Positions 24,044 to 30,943 of a stretch of 34,330 nucleotides of DNA are shown piece by piece (positions within the stretch are counted from its first letter, which is position 1; each line of letters opens with the position of its first letter). This stretch comes from an uncultured bacterium. GTDB taxonomy: Bacteria > Verrucomicrobiota > Kiritimatiellia > RFP12 > UBA1067. The stretch covers positions 1 through 34,330 of the forward strand of contig CADCCQ010000023.1 of the NCBI GenBank assembly GCA_902799955.1, written 5' to 3'. The position numbers and the translations under genes are program-made. The notes under the pieces were generated by a model that saw only the letters and a program-made list of their open reading frames with translations, had not been told where the DNA came from and ran no database searches.

Positions 24044-24134
24044 CAACTTTCACTTTGCACTTCTCATTTACATTTTGCATTTTACACTTTGCATTTTACA
24101 CTTTACACTTTACATTTTACACTTCCCACTTCCC
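24044..24134. repeat. Heptamer tandem repeat separating thiS and thiF (13 units)
   Basis: Thirteen 7-base units in perfect register (for example cactttg, attttgc, attttac, actttgc, actttac, acttccc). On the coding (minus) strand these are purine-rich words such as GTAAAAT and GTAAAGT. The tract fills the gap between the thiS stop and the thiF start and supplies whatever ribosome site thiF has. Confidence 0.92.
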
Positions 24135-24136
24135 CC

Positions 24137-24334
24137 CTAGCCTCCCGCGACGATCCTGTAGGCGTTCAGCTCCGCGCCTTCGGCGAGCGGCGTCGCGGCG
24201 GCGTCGGCCGTGCCGAGGATTTCTCCGTTGTACTCGACTACTGCTTCGCCCTCGCCGATCCCTGCGGACGCGAGGAACTCGCCGACCGTCGCGGCGGTGG
24301 TCTCAGTGCTTTTTCCCTGATATGTTATCTGCAT
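24137..24334 (-). CDS. thiS: Sulfur carrier protein ThiS
   Basis: This 65-residue protein has a ubiquitin-like fold with the ThiS pattern: a short beta-hairpin, TVGEFLASAGI, VVEYNGEIL, EGAELNAYRIVAGG. The C-terminal Gly-Gly is the adenylation and thiocarboxylation site. It precedes thiF on the minus strand, its activating enzyme, so the pair supplies sulfur for thiamin thiazole synthesis. Other thi genes are not in the window. Confidence 0.9.
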   Translation of the reverse strand: MQITYQGKSTETTAATVGEFLASAGIGEGEAVVEYNGEILGTADAAATPLAEGAELNAYRIVAGG

Positions 24335-24364
24335 GGCTCTTCGTGCCTTTCAATGCTGGCGAAT

Positions 24365-24395
24365 ATTATACCACAACATAACATTGCTATTTCAA
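24365..24395 (-). promoter_or_regulatory. Promoter of thiS-thiF
   Basis: On the minus strand TTGAAA (24395-24390), a 19-base spacer and TATAAT (24370-24365) with a TGG extension. The predicted start is near 24358, about 24 bases before the thiS ATG. No TPP-riboswitch-like stretch fits in that leader. Confidence 0.6.
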
Positions 24396-24446
24396 CTTTT
24401 CGCCTCGGAGTTGTCGAACGAACACGCGCCCGTCCCCGGAGACGGT

Positions 24447-24566
24447 ACACCCCCGTCCCCCTACGTGTTCCCGGCGGCGCAGTCACAGTACGCCAGGAAC
24501 AAGAACAGGATATTCCAGGCCGTCAAGCCCGTGTTCGCCCGCGCCGTGTTCGGAGACGTCGAGCCG
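24447..24566 (+). pseudogene. Possible tyrosine-recombinase (integrase) remnant
   Basis: In frame from 24447 the translation contains PYVFPAAQSQYARNKNRIFQ, then AVKPVFARAVFG. The YVFP-x(n)-Y-x-RN pattern resembles the segment just before the catalytic HxLRH box of phage-type integrases in PVC-group bacteria. No HxLRH box or catalytic Tyr follows in any frame. The rest of 24400-24700 shows no other recognisable gene. The call rests on memory of family patterns and is tentative. Confidence 0.3.
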
Positions 24567-24704
24567 GAATCGGACGTGGGCGACGCTGGCCGTGGATCCA
24601 CCACCAGCGCAACAGGCCGGGCCGGGGACGTTCCCGCCGCTGACCGCTTGCGAGAAAGTCCTTGCCAACGATGATGACGCCCGAAGAATATGCCGCGAAA
24701 CGTA

Positions 24705-24733
24705 ATGCAACAAGCGGCGGAATATGATATACT
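24705..24733 (+). promoter_or_regulatory. Promoter of the RelB-HicB-like gene
   Basis: ATGCAA (24705-24710), a 17-base spacer and TATACT (24728-24733) with a TGA extension. It has the same form as the rplY promoter. The leader of about 40 bases ends in AAGAAAGGA before ATG 24778. Confidence 0.65.
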
Positions 24734-24777
24734 ATTCCGTGTTGCAAGTGAAAGCGAAATGAAGAAAGGATTGAACC

Positions 24778-25137
24778 ATGAGACTTAATGGGCGAACAGG
24801 CAGGGCAAGGGCGGCGACGCTTGACCTTGACCTTGCACAACGGGCGGAGCGAAAGTTGCGCCGTTATGGAACCGACTTGAACGGGGTGCTGGCGTTCATC
24901 GTCGCCGTTCGCGGGTTGCCCGACTTGCGCAACGCCCCGCAGACGATGGACTTCACAACGCACGGGCAGACCTTCACGGCGGACGTGACGTCCGACTCCG
25001 ACGGCGGGTATTGCGCAACCGTGCGCGGGCACGACAACTGCTTTACCGAGGCTGATACCCTGCCGGAACTGCGCAAGTGCCTTGTGGAGGTGACAGACCT
25101 CATGCTCTTCGACGAGGGCGAGAGGGCGGCGCAATGA
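24778..25137 (+). CDS. RelB-like/HicB-like fusion antitoxin
   Basis: This 119-residue protein appears to have two antitoxin modules. Residues about 12-52 (ATLDLDLAQRAERKLRRYGTDLNGVLAFIVAVRGLPDLRN) resemble the ribbon-helix-helix DNA-binding start of RelB/DinJ proteins. Residues about 57-112 (FTTHGQTFTADVTSDSDGGYCATVRGHDNCFTEADTLPELRKCLVEVTDLML) match the HicB partial RNase-H fold. HicB antitoxins bind HicA mRNA interferases. AAGGA lies 7 bases before the ATG. The next start overlaps by ATGA but yields only 14 codons. Function as an active antitoxin is inferred. Confidence 0.62.
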   Translation: MRLNGRTGRARAATLDLDLAQRAERKLRRYGTDLNGVLAFIVAVRGLPDLRNAPQTMDFTTHGQTFTADVTSDSDGGYCATVRGHDNCFTEADTLPELRKCLVEVTDLMLFDEGERAAQ

Positions 25138-25178
25138 AGCCATTGACCGCAGTGCGAGTGAAAGCGCTCTTTTGTTAG
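25134..25178 (+). pseudogene. Truncated start of a toxin gene (possible hicA stump)
   Basis: An ATG overlapping the antitoxin stop (ATGA, the usual coupling here) begins MKPLTAVRVKALFC and then stops. HicA toxins often begin with a similar K-P/L-(S/T)-x-x-(E/V)-V-x-K-x-L segment. The likely reading is a toxin gene cut off near its start. Fourteen codons are too few for certainty. Confidence 0.3.
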
Positions 25179-25274
25179 TGCCTCTACCTACTTTCCTGTC
25201 CCCCACTTTGTCGTCCACTTTCAGGGTGAAAAAGGGTGTAATGGGGTGTAAAGGCGGACGGATTCACGGAAAAG

Positions 25275-25301
25275 AAAAAACCCGTTTTTATTGGGTTTTT
25301 T
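25275..25301. terminator. Bidirectional intrinsic terminator between the antitoxin remnant and tRNA-Pro
   Basis: AAAAAACCC (25275-25283) pairs with GGGTTTTTT (25293-25301) around a 9-base loop. It offers a T-run on both strands, so it can end transcripts from the left and the tRNA transcript from the right. The GC core is only 3 bp. The rest of 25179-25314 holds nothing I recognise. Confidence 0.6.
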
Positions 25302-25314
25302 CTTGATTTTTCAA

Positions 25315-25391
<77 letters not shown>

Positions 25392-25507
25392 AATCTGAAA
25401 TCCCTGGCTTCAGGCTAGGAATTTCCAAGTAACAATATAGTATATCAGATTTTTCCCATTTTGTGTTAAAAGAAATTTCTGAATAATTTTGCGGCCGCAA
25501 ACCGATG

Positions 25508-25536
25508 TTGAATAGATGGCGCGGATTTGTTATAAT
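25508..25536 (+). promoter_or_regulatory. Promoter of the GH31 operon
   Basis: TTGAAT (25508-25513), a 17-base spacer and TATAAT (25531-25536) with a TGT extension. The predicted start is near 25543, which rules out the in-frame codon at 25505 as the start. The leader to ATG 25640 is about 97 bases with no clear structure. Confidence 0.75.
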
Positions 25537-25639
25537 TATCGCTATATGGGAAATTGCCATGGACCCTTTTGTGTGCAGGCGGCGTTGGAACGTGCCGGAT
25601 GCAAGTGGCAGGCGGAAGGGGCTTGACGATAGGAGCCAG

Positions 25640-27865
25640 ATGAGAGCAGCAAACGACATGAAAAAGATGAAAGCAGGTTCGGCGGGACGCGCGGCGATGT
25701 GCGCGGCGACGTGCGTTGCGGTGATGTGCGCGGCGGCGCGGGGCGCGCTGCCGTCCGGCGCGGTGACCGTCGCAACGCCGTCCGGCGGCGTGTGCGTGTC
25801 GTCTCCGTCGAAGGGGGCGCTTCGCGTGACGCGTGGCGCCCCGGTCAGCCCGGAGCTTGTGTTCGTCTCCGCGAAGGGCGAGCCGGTGTCCGTCGAGAAC
25901 GTTGCGGAAGGGGTGCGCGTGAGGTCCGGCGACCTCGCGGCGGTCGTCTCGCGCACGACTGGGCTCGTGCGCTTCGAGGGGCCGGACGGCACGGTCCTTT
26001 CCGAACGCGAGGTCGGCGAGAGGTCCGTCGCGTTCGACTCGCCGTTGGGAGAGCGGCTCTACGGTCTCGGGCAGTTCCAGGACGGTGCGCTCGACGTCCG
26101 CAACCTGCCGCGCCGCCTCGTTCAGGTCAATACGCAGGTCGCGTCCCCGTTCCTCGTCTCCACCCGCGGCTGGGGCCTCTACTGGCACACTTACGCGAAG
26201 GTGGACTTCAACCCATGCGCCAATGCGGTCGCGCTTGCGAAGGAGGGCGAGGGCGCGGCGAAGACAGTTGACGTCTCGACTGGCGCGGGCAGGGCGAAGG
26301 AGAGCCGCCGCGACGTGGCGTACGTCGGCGAGTTCGAGGTGCGCGAGGCCGGCGAGTACGCCTTCATGTTCGACTGCGGCTCCAGGATGGCACGCCAGCA
26401 GGTCGTGGAGATTGACGGGAGGAGGGTCGTGGACAACAGAAACTTCTGGCTTCCTCCGGCGGTCGGATTCAGGGCCGCGCTAAAGCCGGGCCGCCACAAG
26501 GTCAGGGTGCTGGCGGAGTCTCGCGACAGGCCTTCGCTCGCGTTCCGCGCCGACCGCGGCGAGACGCGCTTCGCCACCGACTCCCCGAGGACCGGCACCG
26601 ACTACGTCGTCTACCTGGGCGCCCCCGAGCGCGCGGTCGCGAACTTCCGCGCCGACACCGGCGGGACCGCCGCGCTCCCCGACTGGGCGTGGGGATACTG
26701 GCACTGCCAGGAGCGCTTCAGGTCGCAGGCGGACCTCCTCGCCGCGATGCGCTGGTTCAGGTCGCGCGGGCTGCCGCTCTCGGTGATCGTCCAGGACTGG
26801 CAGTGGTGGCGGAAGGGGACGTGGAACTCGATGGAGTGGGATTCGGAGCACTACCCCGACCCGAAGGCGATGGCGGACGAGTGCCATGCCAACGGCGTGA
26901 GGGTCATGCTCAGCGTGTGGTCCAAGACCGGGGGGAACAGCGCCTTTATGTCGGAGCTCAAGGCGGCCAATGCGTTCGTCCCCGGTACCCAGTGGATAGA
27001 CTTCTCCAGCCCGCGGGCGTGCGACGTCTACTGGAGGTGGTTTGAGAGGTGCTGCGTCTCGAAGGGGATCGACGCATGGTGGCTGGACGCTGTGGAGCCG
27101 GAGAACGACGACCTCCACGGGCGCACGTTCGCGCTCGGCTCCGGCGACGTATACCGCAACGTCTACCCGCTTCTCGTGAACACCGAGGCCGACCGCAGGA
27201 TGCGCGCGCTGCGCCCCGGCGAGACGCCGCTTGTGCTGACGCGCTGCGCGTTCGCCGGCCAGCAGAGGACGGCGTCAGTCGTGTGGAGCGGCGACGTCGG
27301 CGGCTCGTGGGACGCGCTGCGCAAGCAGGTCGTCGCCGGGCTTGGCTTCGCGGCGGCGGGCTTCCCGTACTGGACGAGCGACTGCGGCGGGTTCTTCCGC
27401 CCGGGCGACCAGTACACGAACAAGGCGTACCACAGGGTCCTGGCGCGGTGGATGGAGTTCGCGACGTTCTGCCCCGTCCAGCGCGTGCACGGATACAAGA
27501 GCGACACGACGCCTTCACGCTACGGCCCGGAGATGGAGAGGCTGCTCTGCGACCAGATCCGCCTGCGCGAGCGCCTAAAGCCGTACATCCTGAAGACGGC
27601 GAATGACGTCGCATCGAAGAACGCGATGTTCATGCGCCCGCTGTGGGACGCGCCGGCGGGGTTCGAGACGGAGTACATGTTCGGCGAGGACATGCTTGTC
27701 TGCCCGGTGACGTCCGACGTGGAGGAGATGGACGTGTGGCTGCCGGCAGGCGAGTGGCGGGACTTCCACACCGGCGAGGCGGTCTCGGGCGGGCGCGTCC
27801 TGCGCGTCAAGGCGCCGCTGGACAGAATCCCGGTGTACGAGAGAATGGCGAAGGATGGCAAATGA
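25640..27865 (+). CDS. Secreted GH31 glycosidase with PA14-like insert (alpha-xylosidase/alpha-glucosidase type)
   Basis: This 741-residue protein starts at ATG 25640 after AGGAG (25631-25635), with a signal peptide ending near residue 36; upstream in-frame starts lack ribosome sites. The N-terminal beta-sandwich carries ERLYGLGQFQDGALD (about 138-152). A PA14-like module is inserted at about 215-295 (YVGEFEVREAGEYAFMFDCG ... VVEIDGRRVVDN ... LKPGRHKVRVLAE), as in some Bacteroides xyloglucan alpha-xylosidases. The barrel has WWLDAVEPE (nucleophile Asp483) and WSGDVGGSWD (acid/base Asp552). It removes alpha-linked xylose or glucose from non-reducing ends. Its stop lies inside a heptamer repeat tract that also forms the start region of the next gene. 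Confidence 0.9.
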   Translation: MRAANDMKKMKAGSAGRAAMCAATCVAVMCAAARGALPSGAVTVATPSGGVCVSSPSKGALRVTRGAPVSPELVFVSAKGEPVSVENVAEGVRVRSGDLAAVVSRTTGLVRFEGPDGTVLSEREVGERSVAFDSPLGERLYGLGQFQDGALDVRNLPRRLVQVNTQVASPFLVSTRGWGLYWHTYAKVDFNPCANAVALAKEGEGAAKTVDVSTGAGRAKESRRDVAYVGEFEVREAGEYAFMFDCGSRMARQQVVEIDGRRVVDNRNFWLPPAVGFRAALKPGRHKVRVLAESRDRPSLAFRADRGETRFATDSPRTGTDYVVYLGAPERAVANFRADTGGTAALPDWAWGYWHCQERFRSQADLLAAMRWFRSRGLPLSVIVQDWQWWRKGTWNSMEWDSEHYPDPKAMADECHANGVRVMLSVWSKTGGNSAFMSELKAANAFVPGTQWIDFSSPRACDVYWRWFERCCVSKGIDAWWLDAVEPENDDLHGRTFALGSGDVYRNVYPLLVNTEADRRMRALRPGETPLVLTRCAFAGQQRTASVVWSGDVGGSWDALRKQVVAGLGFAAAGFPYWTSDCGGFFRPGDQYTNKAYHRVLARWMEFATFCPVQRVHGYKSDTTPSRYGPEMERLLCDQIRLRERLKPYILKTANDVASKNAMFMRPLWDAPAGFETEYMFGEDMLVCPVTSDVEEMDVWLPAGEWRDFHTGEAVSGGRVLRVKAPLDRIPVYERMAKDGK

Positions 27866-27896
27866 CGAACGGCGAACAATGAAGAGTGAAGGGAGG
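27855..27896. repeat. Heptamer tandem repeat across the GH31 stop and the next start region
   Basis: The 7-base units atggcaa, atgacga, acggcga, acaatga, agagtga, agggagg run through the last GH31 codons and into the ribosome-binding site of the next gene. Units are degenerate, but the -GA endings keep register. Confidence 0.6.
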
Positions 27897-27902
27897 GGTG
27901 AG

Positions 27903-30900
27903 ATGAAGATGCGGATTCTCCTTTGCTGCGCGTTCGCGGCGGCCCTCATGGGTGCGGGCGCCGCGAACAAGGGGATGCTCGTCCTGCAGGTCGGCAGCGA
28001 CTGGTGCGAGAGCGGCGACTACGTGAGGCAGGTCTTCGAGAGCTCCGACTTCCGCCTGGCGGTCAGGCGGGACTTCGACTTCGCGGTGTACGACGACATG
28101 GACAAGCCGACGGACGCGGTCAGGGCGGCGAACAAGAAGGTCGCCGGGCTTCGCGTAGAGTCGCGGCGCTTCCCTTCGATAACGTTCCTCAGCGGCGACC
28201 CCCGCCGGTTCTTCGCGCAGCTGGACAACATCCCGTGGGACATAACGGCGAAGGACCTGGCCGCGCAGGTGCAGGCGATGGCGAAGGGGCTGCACGACGC
28301 GGAGGCGCTTTTCAGGAAGGGCGCGTCGATGCGTACCGGCAACGCGAGCGGCGCGGCGGACGCATACGGCACGGCGTTCGAGATTCTCGTGAAGCAGGTC
28401 GGCGAGCCGTACCAGGGGCAGGTCTTCAACGGCAGGTTCGCCTTCGCGAAGGAATGGGGCGAGCTGAAGAAGCTCGACGTCGGCGACAAGTACGGTTGGC
28501 GCCGCCGCTTCGAGATGGGGTACGGCTTCGACATCGTGAACAAGGCGAACAAGTTCCGCGAGGACGGCGACTTCGGCGGCGGCGCGGCATACGTCGCGGG
28601 GCTTCGCGGGATCCCGACGGAGCACCTCACCGTGGAGCAGCGCCAGTGCATCGACTTCGCGGAGTACGCGCTGTGGAGGAAGACGTCGAGCCACTCCAGC
28701 TCGAACAAGGCGCTTCTGAAGAGCGCGCTCGAGAAGGGCCGCGACACCGTGTGGGGGCAGTGCGCGATGGGGTACCTCATGCTCTCCGGCGAAAAACTGA
28801 CGAGCCGCGAGCGGTACAGGGCGTCGATGAGGGAGCGTCCGAAGGACTCCGACAAGATCTCCGGCCGCGACCCGCAGCTCGCGGCGATCGCGCAGCGTCT
28901 TTCGCATGTCTCGCCGAGGACGGAGGAGCTCACCGACGCGCAGAAGGCGGACATCGTGCGCCACGCCCTGCTGCGGCGCATGGACGACGGCTGGCGGGAG
29001 CTGAAGACGCGGCCCGGGTCGAAGAAGTTCATCTTCGCGTTCTTCGGCGACAGGGTGTGGATGGAGGACTTCCTGTGGAGCGGCAAGTGCGACGTGCGCA
29101 GGTCGCTGCTCGCGCTGGAGACGCTGTACTTCCAGGACAACGGTCGCTGGATCACCGACGCCGACGGACCGGGCCGCCGCTTCGCCACTGCCGTCGCCCT
29201 CGAGGTGCCGGGCTGGAGCGAAGAGATGCTGGCGGACTACCTTGCCGCGTACCGCGAGACGGCGCAGGCGAAGCGCCTCCACAAGTACGCCCTCACGCAG
29301 CCTGTCTGGCAGTGGCGCTTCGCGGTGCAGAGCTACGACGGGGAGTCAACCGTCGCTGACGCGCCCAACCAGCAGCGCTACATGGAGAAGTTCATGAACG
29401 TGAGGATGGACAGGTACGGCGGCGCGTTCTGGAGCGTCCCGTACAGGAAGTACAACTGCTTCGGGGAGTGCATCCACACCAAGTACTACTACGAGCCGTG
29501 GGCGACGGCGGGCGAATGGCCCAAGCGGAGCTACACCCACATCGTCGGAGGCGTGTGCGGAGAGCTCTCGACGTTCGGCTCGATTTGCGGCAACTCCCAC
29601 GGACTTCCGCAGACGACCGTCGGCCAGCCCGGGCACTGCGCGTACACGCGCCGCCGCGCGAACGGCACCTGGCAGATATGCAACAACATATCTCCGCCGA
29701 CGGGGCTCAGGACGACGCTCTGGCCGGGCAAGCACAGCTGGCTGTACCTGCAGGCCCACGAGGGGACGTTCGAGGGCGACAGGGAGCGCAGGCTCAACGC
29801 GGAGCGTTTCGTCGAGCTCGCGCTAATGGCGGAGGGGCGCAAGGCCTCGCCGACCGTAGTCACCGGCTTCTTCAGGAGGGCGTGCCTCTCGTGGCGCACC
29901 AACTACAACGCCTGGAGGGAGTACGGCGCATGGATCGCCCGCAATGAGCGGCCAATCGCCGAGCACCGCATATTCGCAATGGGATGCGCCAAGGCGCTGC
30001 ACAACTGGCGCCAGCCGATGTGGGACATCCTCACGCCGTACTTCGAGCGCGTCGCCAAGCTGAAGGGGCCCAAGGCGCTCACGGAGACCCTCGTCGAGTT
30101 CGCGCCGCTTTTGAGGCAGTCCGACGAGAGGCTCCAGGAGGAAGGCGACTTCAAGTCCGTCATCGCGAAGTGGGCCAAGCCCCTTGAGGGCAAGCCCGAC
30201 AACATGGAGGCGGTCGCAAAGGCCGTGCTTGAGGCCCAGGAGAACACGCGCGACTACCACGCCCAGGCGCTCACCTGGTGCGGAGAGTTCGTCGTAGCGG
30301 ACAAGAAGCGCCTGGAGAGGTTCGCGTCGCTCTTCGGCGGCAAGGCCGGCTCCGGCGGGCGCGACGTCTCGCGCCTGATACTCGCCGCGTCGAAGTCCGA
30401 GAACTTCCCCGCCTTCAGGAACCTGTGCACGCTCCAGGAGAAGCTCTCACCGTACAAGGCCCAGGGGCGCGAGTACCCGCAGAGGGACTTCGGAAGCGGC
30501 ACGCTCGTCTCGTCCGAGGGGATGCTCACCACGTCGTCAACGAGTCCGCAGGACACCCCCGCGAAGTATGTCCACGCCATCGACGCGACGCCGTGCAACG
30601 GCGACTCGTTCGTCACCGCCAGCAAGGAGAAGGAGCCGTGGGCGCTCGTCACGCTGAAGGGGACGGTCGTCCTCAAGGGCGTCGTCGTCGAGAACAAGGG
30701 CCGGAACGCCGACCAGCGCAAACGCCAGGCGCCAATCGAGATCGAGGCCTCCGACGACGGCAAGACGTGGCGGCCGGTCTATTCCGACGAAGAGGCGCGC
30801 GAGACGTACCGCGCCGACCTCTCCAGGAGCGAGATGCGCGTGCGCTACGTGCGCGTGCGCCGGAAGTCCGCAAAGGACAACGAGGAGCCGTTCCGGCTTT

Positions 30901-30935
30901 CCAAGATACTGGTCTACGGACGCAAGCTCTACTGA
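27903..30935 (+). CDS. Secreted thioredoxin-like/transglutaminase-like/discoidin multi-domain protein
   Basis: This 1010-residue protein starts at ATG 27903, after GGGAGGGG, because that gives a signal peptide (MKMRILLCCAFAAALMGAGA). Residues about 24-120 look thioredoxin-like (MLVLQVGSDWCESGDYVRQVF), with one Cys (Cys35) and no CxxC partner. The middle has a transglutaminase-like core: GGVCGELSTFGSICG (Cys552) and GQPGHCAYT (His578), then GTWQICNNI. The C-terminus (about 880-1005) is an F5/8-type discoidin domain (IEIEASDDGKTWRPVY; MRVRYVRVRRKS; ILVYG), usually carbohydrate-binding. I do not know a characterised relative. Lying between GH31 and a sugar permease, it may act on or tether to glycoprotein or glycan. 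Domain calls are from motifs. Confidence 0.65.
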   Translation: MKMRILLCCAFAAALMGAGAANKGMLVLQVGSDWCESGDYVRQVFESSDFRLAVRRDFDFAVYDDMDKPTDAVRAANKKVAGLRVESRRFPSITFLSGDPRRFFAQLDNIPWDITAKDLAAQVQAMAKGLHDAEALFRKGASMRTGNASGAADAYGTAFEILVKQVGEPYQGQVFNGRFAFAKEWGELKKLDVGDKYGWRRRFEMGYGFDIVNKANKFREDGDFGGGAAYVAGLRGIPTEHLTVEQRQCIDFAEYALWRKTSSHSSSNKALLKSALEKGRDTVWGQCAMGYLMLSGEKLTSRERYRASMRERPKDSDKISGRDPQLAAIAQRLSHVSPRTEELTDAQKADIVRHALLRRMDDGWRELKTRPGSKKFIFAFFGDRVWMEDFLWSGKCDVRRSLLALETLYFQDNGRWITDADGPGRRFATAVALEVPGWSEEMLADYLAAYRETAQAKRLHKYALTQPVWQWRFAVQSYDGESTVADAPNQQRYMEKFMNVRMDRYGGAFWSVPYRKYNCFGECIHTKYYYEPWATAGEWPKRSYTHIVGGVCGELSTFGSICGNSHGLPQTTVGQPGHCAYTRRRANGTWQICNNISPPTGLRTTLWPGKHSWLYLQAHEGTFEGDRERRLNAERFVELALMAEGRKASPTVVTGFFRRACLSWRTNYNAWREYGAWIARNERPIAEHRIFAMGCAKALHNWRQPMWDILTPYFERVAKLKGPKALTETLVEFAPLLRQSDERLQEEGDFKSVIAKWAKPLEGKPDNMEAVAKAVLEAQENTRDYHAQALTWCGEFVVADKKRLERFASLFGGKAGSGGRDVSRLILAASKSENFPAFRNLCTLQEKLSPYKAQGREYPQRDFGSGTLVSSEGMLTTSSTSPQDTPAKYVHAIDATPCNGDSFVTASKEKEPWALVTLKGTVVLKGVVVENKGRNADQRKRQAPIEIEASDDGKTWRPVYSDEEARETYRADLSRSEMRVRYVRVRRKSAKDNEEPFRLSKILVYGRKLY

Positions 30936-30943
30936 AGCTACAG

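Noticed and set aside
24044..24134. Possible CRISPR-like array
   Set aside because: The units are 7 bases and contiguous, with no spacers and no cas genes nearby.
24335..24364. TPP riboswitch before thiS
   Set aside because: The leader predicted from the promoter is only about 24 bases and contains no THI-box-like sequence.
24483..24713. 76-codon minus-strand frame in the element remnant
   Set aside because: No ribosome site, no recognisable motif, and it lies antisense to the integrase-like fragment.
24671..24727. Small frame MMTPEEYAAKRNATSGGI
   Set aside because: Its start looks protein-like, but it has only 18 codons, lacks a ribosome site and overlaps the -35 of the antitoxin promoter.
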